DNA of 64,000 bases from Symbiodinium natans (taxonomy: Eukaryota; Sar; Dinophyceae; Suessiales; Symbiodiniaceae). The notes beneath the pieces are model-generated. The model was not told the DNA's origin and searched no databases. It saw only the letters and a program-made list of their open reading frames with translations. This document shows, piece by piece, positions 1-12,600 of the stretch. Position 1 is the first letter of the stretch; each line of letters opens with the position of its first letter. Where the stretch lies: assembly GCA_905221605.1 (NCBI GenBank), contig CAJNDS010000147.1, forward strand, positions 146,167 through 210,166, read 5' to 3'. Made by a program: the position numbers and the translations under genes.

Positions 1-260
1 TTTAAGGTTTAGGGTTTAGGGTTTAGGGTTCACACGCGTGCATCCGCATTGCGCCGTCCTCTGCACTGGCTAGCGCGGCTCAGCGAATGCCACTAGCTGT
101 GGGAGGAGGACAGCCTGCATCTATATAGAACTTTACGTACACACACATGCACAAGTACTTTGTGATATATGAGACAAGTATACACATGTATAAACATAAG
201 CAAATACATAAATAAGACTAAGACGATATATATATATATAGATAGCCATGTCTCATTGCC

Positions 261-1556
261 ATGTGTCTCGATTCTATCGCTACCCCATACTCCCCGAAGC
301 ATCACGCGCAAACCCCCTTGAAGCGAACCTCCCCCAAAAACTCCGAGGCCCAAGCCCTGAAGCCCTAAACCCTAAACCCTAAACCCTAAACCTAAACCCT
401 AAACCCTAAACCCCTAAACCCGAAACCCTAAACCCTAAGAAGCTCCGAGGCCTCCGCACAGGAAAAGGCCATGAGCCTGCAGCTCCTTGAGCTCGTGTTG
501 AGAGGCGGGGGGGCCCGAAATCCTAAACCCTAGACCCTAAGCCCTAGCCCTAAACCCTAAACCCTAACCCCCAAACCCTAAACCCTAAACCCAAGATCTG
601 CGCTGAAAAAAGCCATGATCTCCCAACAGCCCACTTATTTATTATAGGTTACCTAAAAAAGGGTAGGGTTTTGGGCTCTTAAGGGAAGGGCTCCTCATTT
701 GGCATCCAGGCCCCCCCCACCCTGGAAAAAAGTAGGACACTGTTGTCTTTACTTGAAGGTTTAGGGTTTAGGGTTTAGGGGTTAGGGTTTAAGGTTTAGG
801 GTTTAGGGTTTTAGGGTTTTAGGGTCCTGCTTGAAGGTTCATGGGACTTAATAACCACTTATGACTGGGCTTATAACCCTACTTATAATTGGGATAACCC
901 CTATAAGGCCCTTTAGGGGTCGTATAAGTAGGGTTACAAGTACAGTTGTAATTGGTTAGTAGGTACCATGAACCGACAAGATGGAGTTAGGTTTTGATGA
1001 GACAACCCCTGTATGGTGGCTGAACCTGTGCTGCGCTGGCGCTATAGAATTTGCCCTAAACCCTAAACCCTAAACCCTGAACCCTGAAATCCAAGAATCC
1101 CACACCCCTTTTTCAGCCTTGTGCAGCGTTAAGTACCTTAGGACCCACTTCTGAACTTCACAGGTTCCATACACCCCCCTAGGTTCCCCCCTTCAATCAC
1201 CTCAATTAAGCCTAATCATCCCTAAATAGCCTTGGAGGGGGGTAGTAGCCCTAAACACTAAACCCTAAACCCTAAACCCTAAACCCTAAACCCTAAACCC
1301 TAAACCCTAACCCTAAGCCCTAAGCCCTAAGCCCTAAGCCCTAAGCCCTAAGCCCTAAGCCCTAAGCCCTAAACCCTAAACCCTAAACCCTAAACCCTAA
1401 ACCCTAAGCCCTAAACCCTAAACCCTAAACCCTAGACCCAGAGGCACTTCCGATAGCCTCCAACCGGCCGCTTTGGCCTCGCTGCTGCGCTGCGCGACGC
1501 GGCTGCGGCTGCCCATGGCCCGAGGCCCCCAGCAGGCAGCCGCAGGAGTTGTTGAG
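261..1556 (+). CDS. Candidate first exons of the membrane/LRR gene (261-347, 450-504, 1444-about 1553)
   Basis: An ATG at 261 opens a 29-codon frame to 347. It continues in frame at 450-504 and 1444-1553 if two GC-AG introns (348-449 and 505-1443) are removed. The joined reading contains stretches such as SAQEKAMSLQLLELVLRG. The first intron is bounded by a 10-bp direct repeat (CTCCGAGGCC at 341-350 and 443-452) and is filled with CCCTAAA. Phase is kept at both junctions, but there is no homology anchor, and the link from 1553 to the next supported exon near 2434 was not found. It could belong to a separate gene. The product is not recognised. Confidence 0.42.
348..449 (+). repeat. Telomere-repeat intron between 10-bp direct repeats
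   Basis: CTCCGAGGCC occurs at 341-350 and 443-452; almost everything between is CCCTAAA and variants. Splicing GC-AG inside the repeats keeps the frame of the candidate first exons. This matches 6393-6521 and suggests a heptad array inserted with duplication of a short exon sequence. Confidence 0.5.
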
Positions 1557-2433
1557 GGTTTAGGGTTTAGGGTTTAGGGTCTAGGGTTTAGGGATTCTTT
1601 CGTGCTGTTTGGGTGGGTGGGGAGGTTTGGGAGTTGGGTGGAGGGTTTAGGGGGGAAACCCTCGCCTGGCTTGTCCGAGTGTGAGCGATTAAACACTAAA
1701 CCCTAGACCCTTTTTGGGTTGAGGGTTCAGGGCGGCCGCAGCTCTAGGAACCCTATAAACCCTAGAAGCCCTACCCCCGGGTGCCCTTGACATTAGGGTC
1801 CGTGCACTAGGATGTCCCCCCCGTATACTAACAGTCCTTAACGGGGATTCTCGTACCCCTTTTCGAATCCCTGTGAAGGACTGTCAATCTAAGGGGAGCA
1901 TCCCAATATTCTCCTGAAACCCCTTACACTAACCCCTAATCCCTCTTAAGGACTGTCAGTATACGGGGAATATTCTCCTAATACCCCCTGCGCTAACCCC
2001 TAAACTCTTCAAGGACTGTCAGTATGAGGGAGAGCGTCCCTAAACCCGGCGTAAACCCTAGACCCCAGCCCCCAGACCCCAAACCCTGCTCACCATGCGG
2101 CCCTAAACCCTAAACCCGAAACCCTAAACCCTAAACCCTAAACCCGAAACCCTAAACCCTAAACCCTAAACTTGGTCTGTGGGTTTGGGGTTTAAGGTTT
2201 AGGGAGCCCTAAGCCCTGAATCTCTAAACCCTGCCTGAGCCCTTTGAGACTCATTTGAGACCGGGGGGCCTGGGCTCTCTGGCTTCCAGCAACCTTAACC
2301 CTAAACCCTAAACCCTAAACCCTAAACCCTAAACCCTAAACCCTAAACCCTAAACCCTCAACCCTCAACCCTGAACCCTGAACCCTGAACCCTAAACCCT
2401 AAACCCTAAACCCCAAACCCCAACTTCGCCATG

Positions 2434-5400
2434 GACGCTGGCATCGAGCTGCAGCATCGCCCCACAGGGGCCTTGTCCTCGCGGCCGTCCTGGTTTTCTT
2501 TTCCAGCAACATGGCAGGGTTTAGTTCCAAACCACCTGAAGCCCACTACTAAACCCCTAAACCCCTAAACCCCTAAACCCCTAAACCCCTAAACCCCTAA
2601 ACCCCTAAACCCCTAAACCCCTAAACCCTTAAACCCCTTAACCCTAAACCCCTAAACCTTAAACCCTAAACCCTAAACCTGAGGCTGGCCGAGAACCTGA
2701 GAGCTTCGCCCAGCAGACACGCGTCAAGTTTCTTGGGGGCCAAACGAACACTATCATTGGGGTTTAGGGCTTAGGGTTCAGGGTCTAGGGTTTAGGATTA
2801 GGATTTAGGGTTTTAGGGTTTAGGGCCGTTTAGGGTTTAGGGGTTAGGGTTCAGAGTTTAGGGTAACCCTGCAATAAGTAGATACGGACCACTAAAACTC
2901 TAAACCTCAACCTTAAATCCTTTACGGTGTTTAGGGAAACCCTAAACCTTAAGCCCTAAACCCTTTTAGGGTTCATTTTGGTCCCCAAGGTTCGCCACAG
3001 GGGTCTTCGCCGGGATCGCGCTCATCGGATCCCTAGCGCTGGCCGCTTTGAACCTTGGATGGGTTTAGGGTTTTAGCACACGCACACATATAGATATGTG
3101 AACATACTTATATATACATATATGTAACTTATATGTATGCATATACGTACTGAGTGTGGTCTGGGAACTGTTTTTAATATCTTCATATTCAAAGTATACA
3201 TTTTCACATGGCAGTCTCTGCCTTTTCATATGCATATGCTTCTGGACGTGTATGGACGTACTTCTTCATGTCCAAGTTTTCATGTGCACCTCTCGTCTCT
3301 GCGTATGCTTGCTACCTCTACCGGCCTACCTACCTATGCATTGGCGCCCTGTAGGCCAAGCAGCGGCCGGAAGGCATGGGTTTGCTGGGGGGGTCGTACC
3401 CAATGGCCCATAGCCCTAAACCCTGTCATCCAAGATGTGGCCGATGAGCGGAGGGGGGGGTTTAAGGTTTAGGGTTTAGGGTTGGTTTAGGAATTTGGGG
3501 TCCAGAGTTCAGAAGTTTGTTTGTAGCTTGGTGACGATGAAAGAGGAGCGTGCCAAGGTGTGATGAGTAATTTGGGTGTGATTTGTTGCTCCAGTTTTTG
3601 TGGTGTCTTGGCAACTGGTTTCGAATTAGATATGCAAATATACGATAGTACATCTATAGCAACAATCTTGTACAGCATTTGGTAATCACGTATACTAATA
3701 TATATATATATATACTAATATAGTATATATATATAGAGAGAGAGAGAGAGCCGTTTGTAAGAACGTTTTCTGATGACGAACACTATTTACTAATGTAGAG
3801 GCAAAAAACGAAAACGTGAATGCCACAAAATGATGTATAAGCTGTCGGGCTTAATTGCTCGCATCTGGCTTGGTCCTTCGTTTCATGCCGGTCAAATCGC
3901 CAGCGCGAGGCCAAAACCCAAGACCTAAACCCTATACCCTAAACCCTAAAGCCTAAAGCCTAAACCCCATCACCATCTCCCCACAACAGCAAAGACTAGG
4001 TGAATGCTGTGAACCTAGTCTTTGCTGTTGTGGGGAGATGGTGATGGGGATGCCTCGGGGCCCTTTTTGCTGAGGGCACATACGAGAGATCACGATTGTT
4101 CCCTGCGGAGTGATCCCAGAGGGGGTCTGCTAGGCGGGTGGCAAAAAAAAGCCTAAACCCTAAACAGCCCAGGAACCTCCTTGCTCAGCAAGACGCGCGA
4201 CTTGCGCTGATCTTCGAGCCATGCTTTCCAGTCTTGACCCCGCTGCTGTTCTTCTTGCTGGCAGGCACCTTGGAGACCAAATCAACCCTAAGATTGGGGG
4301 TTTAGGGTTTAGGGTTTAGGATTTAGGGTTTAGGGTTTAGGGTTTAGCGTTTAGGGTTTAGGGTTTCGAAGATGGTTACTGGGCTGCCAAGGCTAAGATT
4401 GGGGGTCAGAATGCCCTGCCCTACTGCTTTGTCGACGGCAATCCCGTAGTACGGTTTTGGGTTTAGGGTTTAGGGTTTAGGGTCATAGACCCTATGCTAG
4501 GATTATCCGTATGAAGGTCGTTTCGTCCGTCAGTAGCCTGAAGATGCCAGCCTGCTTTATCCCCTCCCCGCCCAGCCACCACTGCATTCACAACAAAAAT
4601 GTTGGGCCTCAAACCATACACCCCAAACCCTAAACCCTTAACCCTACACCCTAAACCCTTAACCCTGAACCCTACCAGAACCCCATTGCCAAAGCCTGCT
4701 TTTGTGTAGGCTCTTCTGAGAAAAAGTCGCTTATCCTCCAACTTCGACGGGCTGTTTCGATGTTCGGGGGCTTACAACAGGCTGTGTAGGAACTGGGGCG
4801 ATTCTCATGTTTTCCCTTCTTTGGGTTTTGGGGGATCTAGGACACGTTTCAAGAATGTTTTCGGGGGCTGTAAGAAGCAACCTAGAAGGCATGGGGCCAC
4901 TGGTGCCCTCCGTCCTAGGTGGCACTGCGTGTGGCCTCTGGATCACCACCTGCGGGCGTGCGCGCGCCCGCGACCGCGAGGACAAGCACAGTTGGATCCA
5001 GGCCTTCAAGGCCAGCGGAAAGTATTTCCACGCCAAGGTGGCTTTGCTCGAGGTACCTTGGCAGCCAAGTGGTACCTATTTTCCCCTTTTTTGTTTCAAG
5101 GGTTCCCGATTACAATTTAACCAACCCCCCAAGAAGGGGTACCCTTATGGGAAGGTTACTGGTCCCCTAAGCCCTAAACCCTAAACAAGAAGGACCCTGG
5201 CTACCAAGGTACTCCAACTCTTCAACCAGGGACGAACCCTCAGGAGGCTGCTCTTTGTGGGGCAAGGCGCATTCTGGGTTCGCGCCTACTCGGCCTTGAT
5301 CTGCGCGAACGCCGTGGTGACACCACTACTCCATTTCTCCCCTCGGGCTTCTTGGCTTAAACGCCAAGAGTTGAACTTCTTACACTTTCTGGGGCTTCTT

Positions 5401-6637
5401 GGTGGTAATGATGCAGCTTAGCAGCTTACCCTTTTCTGCTCCTTGCATGTTGGGGAGAAGCAAGGTTCAACACAACACCTTCTTCCTGACCATCTTCGAT
5501 GCCTTCGTCGACACGACCTTCGGTGCGGTCCTCCCCGCTTGCATGGTCGCGGAGGCCGCGGTGGACTTCTGGGTGGACGTGGACATCGTGTACATCGGCG
5601 AGAAGAAGCTTGCACCTCCACAGCTGCAAGAAGCTATAGGGGTTGGGGGTTTAGGGTTTAGGGTTTAGGGCTTGGGGTTTTGGGGCTTTTAGGGTGTAAC
5701 TCTTCTTTAGGTTTCGGGTTTTTAGGGTGTAGCTCTTCTTTAGGTTTCGGGTTTTTAGGGTGTAACTCTTCTTTAGGAGCCCCAAGAGTTTTGGCCGTTT
5801 GCGACAAAAGGGGCCCACCTCTCAAAGGGGAAGCTGAGGTGCAGGCCTTCTTGATCGGACAAGGACTGGTCCCAACGACTGGCACCTCGGTAGGCCCGTG
5901 GGTCTTTTTTTTTGTATTTCGCCTTATTGGGGTTTAAGAGCATCATAACCCTAATCCCTAAACCCCGAAACCCTAAAACCCTAATTTGGTTGTATCATAA
6001 CCCTAAACCCCGAAACCCTAAACCCTAATTTGGCTTAAGAGGAGCATGTTCAGGCAACATTTTTTCAAAGTTTTGTTTTTTTAATGGGCCCTCCTAGGCA
6101 CACAGCTGCTCTCACTGGCCTGGCCATACCTTTCCCTGTGCCTTGGGGACGCAAGGAACCCAAAAAGGGCTTATGCTTCATCTTACCTTCACAGGGATTG
6201 TAGTAGTATTGGGCACCCTCAACCCTAAACCCTAAACCCTCAACCCTAAACCCTAAGCCCTAAACCCTACACCCTACGCCCTAAACCCTAAACCCCAAAC
6301 CCTACATTCATTGGGTCCCCAAGGTGGGTGAAGCTCCTCGACCTCCGGGATGCACGCGAGTTGTGGGGCCATGGGTCCATCATGGACCAGAGGCGCAGGG
6401 TGGGTGGTAGGGTTTAGGGTTTAGGGTTTAGGGTTTAGGGTTTAGGGTTTAGGGTTTAGGGTTTAGGGTTTAGGGTTTAGGGTTTAGGGTTTAGGGTTTA
6501 GGGTTTAGGGATGGGCCAGAGGCGCCGGGTCTGCGGCCCCTGGCTGTTTGGGTGCTCGTACCTCCTCCTGGGGCTGTCCTTCGGGCTCCTGGGGGTCACT
6601 GCACGGCAGCGGTCCCCGTGCTACAGCAAGCCCTGGC
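2434..6637 (+). CDS. N-terminal membrane part of the LRR gene (exons to 6637)
   Basis: Hydrophobic stretches appear in order: GLVLAAVLVFF (near 2479), TGVFAGIALIGSLALAAL (2990-3049), PCFPVLTPLLFFLLAG (to 4264), VPSVLGGTACGLWI (from 4905), SALICANAVVTPLL (to 5337), LTIFDAFVDTTFGAVLPACM (from 5487) and LFGCSYLLLGLSFGLLGV (6549-6602). Between the fourth and fifth lies a polar loop rich in Arg, Asp and Lys (4957-5049). Junction evidence is strong at 3049/4173, where GAACCT is repeated at both intron edges and the join reads AALNLLAQQDARLAL. It is also strong at 5052/5209 and at 6137/6324, a canonical GT-AG intron. I do not recognise the transporter or channel family; it may be lineage-specific. 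Confidence 0.65.
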
Positions 6638-9600
6638 GCACCTTGGGGGAAAGAGATGAGCCCTATTCAGGGATGTGTGGGTCAGAAAATAACCTTAATA
6701 GGAATTCTAGTAGTATAGGGATATAACCTCAATAGGAATGATAGCAGTGGAGGGATATAAGCCCTTAAAAAAGGAATCATAGCAGTATAGGGTATATGAG
6801 CCCAAGTTGGGGTTCGTGTGGTCGCCAAGGCGAGGGCTGCGAGGTCTTCCGGTTCGACTTCTTCGGCCGGTCTTGCGAGCCTTGGGGGACCACATGAACC
6901 TTAAAATTGGGTTTAGGGTTTAGGTTTTAGGGTTTAGGGTTTAGGGTTTAGGGTACCCTATACTGCTATAATTCCTATTAAGGTATGATATATACTATAA
7001 TTCCTATTAATTAAGGATAAGTAAGGTATTTTGGGGTCATATACCCTATACTACTATAATTCCTTTTAAGGTGTATGAACCATAAACCCTTTTAGTCATA
7101 TACCCTCTACTACCATAATTCCTATTGAGGTATGTGAACCATAAACCCTTTTAGTCATACACCCTATACTACTATAATTCCTATTAAGGTGTATGAACCA
7201 TAAACCCTTTTAGTCACATACCCTATATACCCTATACTACTATCATTCCTATTAAGGCAATATGAGCCCTAAACCCTTTTAGGGTTCATTTCGTCCCCAA
7301 GGAGTGCGCCTACTACGCGAGAGAGTTGCAGTGTGGGAGCATCTTGGCAGCGTAGTGGTGCCCCTTTTTCCCCTTTTTTTGGCTCAAGGGGTTCCCTTGT
7401 AGGGTTTACGGTTTAGGGTAACCAACCCCCATAAGGGTACAGTACCCTTATTGTCATATGGTTACTGGGCCCTAAACCTAAACCCTGTTTTTGCTGGGCT
7501 AGCCAAGGCGTGCAGCAGCTGGAAGCCATGCTGCGGGAGTCCAAGTGGCTCCAGGTGCTCCACTTGGAGAACTGCGGGGAGACACTCCGCACACTCCCTC
7601 CCTTCACGATCCTCGGTCGGCCCTTGCGGGGCATGTTGCATATTCTCCCCTATTGGGTTCAAGAGGAGTATGGTTTAAGAAACCCTACACCCTAAACCCT
7701 AAACCCTAAACCCTAAACCCTACAAACACGTCTTGCAAGAAGGGTTTCAAGGGGGCCCATCCGAGGAACAACGCCAGGCTTCGGTTCCTGCTCCTCAATC
7801 GCAACAGCCTTCGGGAGCTCCCTCCCTTAGGCGCGCTGTGGGATCTCAGGGAGCTGCACGTGTCCGGCAACCTGCTACGCGAGCTCCCAGATCCTTAGAA
7901 AAGCTGAATTTAGTGCTCCTTCATCCACCTTTTTGGGATATCCTACAATCCCCTATAGAACTTAGAAAAGCTGAATTTAGTAAACCTTATACACCTTTTT
8001 TGGATGCTGTAATCCCCTGTAGAACTGAAAGTGTGCACTTTTAGTACACCTTATAAATACTCCTTTATCCACCTTTTTGGGATATCCTATAATCCGCTAT
8101 AGAACTGAAAGTGTGCACGGGGGGCTTAGGAACTCATCAAGTAAGGATCTGTCCTCCAACGGGGCGCTCCAGTTCATTTCCGCGGAGCTCCTCTGCTGGG
8201 TTTAGGGTTTAGGGTTTAGGGTTTAGGGTTTAGGGTTTAGGGTTTAGGGTTTAGGGTTTAGGGTTCTTTGCTGTAGTATATGGTTTGCTAGGCTTCCTGT
8301 GCTAGGTTGGCTTTTGGGACATTTCAATTTTCCCACTTTGGGTTTATAAGGGGCCCTATATTTACATATTGTTCAGAGGTTTTAAAGGCCAACCCAGTGT
8401 GCCATATGAACATACTTCCGGATCTTTGGAAAACTGGCGCGGGAAGCTGAACCAACATCACAGCGTTGAAGACCTGTGGAAAACCCCCTAAACCTTAAAT
8501 TCAAGAGCCCATGGATCCTCAGACCTCCAGCGTCCGAACCGACCGCCAACAGAAAACCTAAACCCTACACCCTAAACCCCCAAAACAACCAAAACCTTGA
8601 AACCCCAAACCCTCCCAATGAAAAGTCCCAAAGCCCCCCTAAACCCTAAACCCCAAGCCCTAAACCCTAAACCCTAGAAGGCACAACCAGCTGACCGAGT
8701 TGCCCTCCCTGGCCGGCAACAGGGAGTTGCGGTACCTGATGGCCGATTCCAACAACATCTCCGTGCCGCCAGACTTGCGCACCTGCGCGGCAGGGAAGTT
8801 CTAAGTAGGGTTCCGGTCATCCGGGAGCAGATGGCATGTGCACATTTTCAATTTCAGAAGAAGGTGGGGTTCCCAAAACGATAGATGGAATATGGGTCAG
8901 GGGCTTGTGGAACCCTCCAGCGTGCAGCTTCTCTTCTTGTTATCTTCCTCTCATCTTCCCGTCTCCTCTTCCACTCCTCTGCCACTCCTCGTACGGTCCT
9001 GTTCCTGTTTAGGGTTCAAGGGTTTAGGGTCTAGGGTTTAAGGTTTAGGGTTTAGGGTCCTCTTCCTGTCCTCTTCCTCTCATCTTTTTCCTGTCGTCTT
9101 CCTCTCCTCTTCCTGTCCTCTTCTGTAGAGCTGCCCTGCCCTGAACCGATGTGTAGGTAGCTATTTGTCGTGAAGTCCCCTTCTGTCTTCTTCCTCCCCT
9201 CTTCCTTTTCCCCTCCTCTTCCCATCCTCTTCCGTTCCTCTTCTTTTCCTCTTCCCGTCCTCTTCCTCTCCTCCTCTTCCTCTCCTCTTCCTGTCCTCTT
9301 CCACTGCTCTTTCTCTCCACCTCCTTGTCCCTCTAGGCAAGCATATTCCTTCTATGGGTTCTGCCCCACCAATTTTGGAATGCCATCTACTCCAGGATGA
9401 CTATAGAAGTACCTGAATTAAAGTCATGAGACAGGTTCCCCCCCCCCCCAAAAAAAAAAATAAATAAACCCTACACACACACACACACTCTTTTGTGATG
9501 GCTTTTTGTGTGCTGACACATACTCGGACCTATGGGCTGGATGAAAGGGTATCGGCTGGAGGGTTTATCATAAGCCTGTTCAGGGTCTAGGGTTCAGGGT

Positions 9601-12600
9601 CTAGGGTTTAGGGTTTAGGGTTTAGGGTTTAGGGTTTAGGGTTAGGGTTTAGGGTTTAGGGTTTAGGGTTTAGGGTTTAGGGTTTAGGGTTTACGGGGTC
9701 CATCTGGGGAGCCCATCTGAGTTCGGGGGCCCCTTTTTTTGCGGAGAAGGAGTAGACCAGAAGTCGCAGACACCCGAAAGAAGGGACCCGAGCATCACTT
9801 AGGCCATCATCCCCCACTTTAACCTTCGCTTTAGGGTTTAGGGATTAGGGTTGAGGGTTTGATGAGAATCCCGGTACTACCCCCCAAGAAACACCAAAAT
9901 GGCATGTCGCAAGACGCCCTCAACCATAAACTCTCACCCCCTGCCCCGACAACAAAAAAGCAAAACTTATCCCCCACCCCGGGCCACACCCAACAAAAAG
10001 CAACAGAGACTCCTGAACTCTCCACCCAACAGAAAGCCCAAGAGGATCGAACCCTAAACCCTCAACCATGAACCCTAACTAAGTCCTCAACCCCAAACCC
10101 TAAACCCTAAACCCTAAACCCTAAACCCACGAGGGAAAAACTCTGAGCTCCTTGCCTTGGGTTTGAACCACAACGATCTCGTGGAGGCGCCTCTGGATTA
10201 AGATGGTTCAGGGTTTAGGGTTTAGGGTTTAGGGGTCTGAGGGGTCTAGGGCCTAGGTTTAGGGTTGTTAAGGGTTTGGGTTTAGGGCTTGTCTGTTGCA
10301 CAAGGGTTCTTAAGGGTTTAGAGAAGCAGGGTTCTTAAGGGTTTAGGGCTTTGGGTTCGTCAGGGTTTGAGAGTAAAAGGCTTGTTCAGGGTTTGGGGTC
10401 TTGTTCAGGGCCAGTAGTATCGCAGGGGTTTAGGGTTTAGGGTGTAGGGTTTAGGGTTTAGGGTTTAGGGTTGGTTCTTAGGAGCGCGTTTTACAAGAAG
10501 GGAGGGGGCAGCTGAACTTTGGGGAATACTAGGCTACAAGTTCCCTACTTCCCCCCTCGCCTTCAGGACTTGCTAAGTTATGAAACCCTAAACCAAACCC
10601 TTAAATCCCTTAAACGTCAAACCCCTACAACCCCAGACCCCTCAACCCTAAACCCTATAAATCCTATAAACCCTCATAACCCCCTTAAACCCTAAACCCT
10701 CTAAACCCCCCAAGCCCCTTAACCCGTTAACCCTAAACCCTAGAAACCCTGAACCCCAAACACCTTAACCCGTGAAACCCTGATCCCTACAACCCCTAAA
10801 CCCTAAACCCTAAACCCTAAACCCTAAACCCTAAACCCTACACCCTACACCCTACACCCTACACCCTACACCCTACAAACCCTAAACCCCTTAAACCCTA
10901 AACCCTGCAAACCCCCGTAAGGCGCCTTCGCTGGTGGGCAACCTGAAGCTTGAGCAGCTGTACCTGGAGGGGAACCTGGGGCTCTTCGGAGGGGTGCTTT
11001 AAGGGTTTGGGGTTTAGGGTTTAGGGCTAGGGTTTAGGGTTTAGGGTTTAGGGTTTAGGGTTTAGGGTTTAGGGTTTAGGGTTTAGGGTTTAGGGTTTAG
11101 GGTTTAGGGTTTAGGGCTCTAAGCTTGAACAGCTGTACCTGGAGGGGAAGCTGGGACTGTTCGGAGGGGTGCTTTCAGGTTGTTTAAAGGGTTTAGGGGT
11201 TTATTGGTGTTTTAAGGGTGTTTTAAGTGTGTTTAGAAAGGAAGGGTGTAGGGTTGAGGGCGTAGGGGCAAAGGTGATAAAAAAAAAGTTTAACAGGTGC
11301 TTTTAGGATGCCTACAGGGTAGTTCGAGGTTTTTTCCAGGGTGTTTTGAAGGTTGGTTAATGGGTGTGTTAAGAATTTTTGAAGGGTGTTCTAAGGTGTT
11401 TTGGGTTTAGGGTGTTCAGGGTTTAAGGCATGTTGGGTTGGGGTGTTTAGGGTGCTTAGGGTGTTTAGAACAAAGGTCCAGACAGTTCAGGGTTTTGGGT
11501 GTCAAGGGCGATTTACGGTGTTTGGGGGCGTTCGGGAGTTTATGGTGTTTAGGGTGCTTAGGGTGTTTGCTGTGTTCGGAGGCTTTTAGGGCGTTTTGGG
11601 GTGTTTTAAGGCTTTCAGGGTGTTCGGGTATCAGGGTTCAGGTTTAGGGTGCTTAGGGTTATTCGGGTGTTTAGGGTGTTCAGGGTGTTCAGGGTTGAGG
11701 GGCCTGATGGGTATGTGTTCTTTGTTTTTGCTTTTGTTTGGGGGGGTGGTCTGTCTTGTTGCAGGCATGATGCTGGAGATTCTTCTTGAACATATGAGCA
11801 GTTGCCTAAGTTAGCGCCCCTTTTGTGATCCTTGGTTTAGGGTTTTAGGCCTATGATTTCGAGAACCGTCCGTACCTTGTTGATTTCCGGCCCTATACCC
11901 GAAACCCTACATGCAGAACCCGGAACCCGGAACCCGGAACCCGAAACCCCAACCCACCCCCATCAAAGACTCGTGAGCTTAAGGAACAGCCTCACTGAGC
12001 TTCCCAGCTTGAAACTTGGCAGGATTCATGAACCCTAAACCCTAAACCCTAGGTTCCAGGTTTTGGGCCCCATAGGCTGGTCCACGGGTCGTTGAATTTC
12101 AAGGACAACAGGTGTGTTGTTTAGAGGGGCCAGGGCTTGCAGTTTGCAGTCTAGGGTCCCTAAACCCTAAACCCTAAGCCCTGAACCCTAAACCCCAAAG
12201 CTCACTTGGCCTACTTGGAGGTTCAGGGTACTTGCAACCTCAAGTCTAACTGTACTTATAGGCCTTCTAAGCAAGATGAAGTAGACTCATGATTGGGGCT
12301 ATAAGTTCCCACGAACCTCCAAGTAGGCCCCGGCTGCGTCTCTTGGATGATATACGGGCCAAAGAGCGGGCTTCCAAGCTTCAGGGTGAGCAGTAAGCCC
12401 TTCCTGAAGCACCCCAAAACCTACTTTTCAAGATTAGGGTACGCAAGAATCCTATAAGGGGGCTAGAAAATAGGAGCCTACCAACAATAGGTAGGCTTGG
12501 GCTTCTGAAGGTGAAGTCTACACCTTCTTGAAAGGAAGGGTTTAGGAGGTAGCTGTCAGCGGCAACCGAGGAACTTGCCGAGGCTGGAAATACTCAATGC

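Noticed and set aside
1-30. Window start as a chromosome end
   Set aside because: The first heptad run is only three or four copies, and many longer runs of both orientations lie inside the window.
1258-1434. CRISPR array
   Set aside because: Regular repeats are contiguous telomere heptads without spacers; a nuclear eukaryotic setting.
4392-4453. Exon reading GGQNALPYCFVDGNPVVR
   Set aside because: Its start matches the family B element core (CTAAGATTGGGGGTC), joining it to the preceding exon gives an immediate stop, and the next exon joins perfectly without it.
5399-5668. Simple ORF starting at 5399 as a complete gene
   Set aside because: Only 5465-5639 is exon; the start is intronic and the end runs into TTTAGGG.
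6830-6876. tRNA-like GGTTCGA motif near 6850
   Set aside because: No acceptor stem or anticodon arm can be formed around it, and the stretch is an in-frame exon.
7377-7388. TTTTGGCTCAAG, identical to the end of the dinoflagellate spliced leader
   Set aside because: It is part of the family C element consensus (TTTTGGTTCAAGGGTTCCC); no leader start or second relic precedes it and it lies inside an intron.
9045-9400. Arg/Glu-rich ORF on the minus strand and its partner
   Set aside because: Both come from the polypyrimidine satellite.
11401-11814. ORFs rich in FRVLRVFG-type repeats
   Set aside because: Translations of decayed G-rich heptads.
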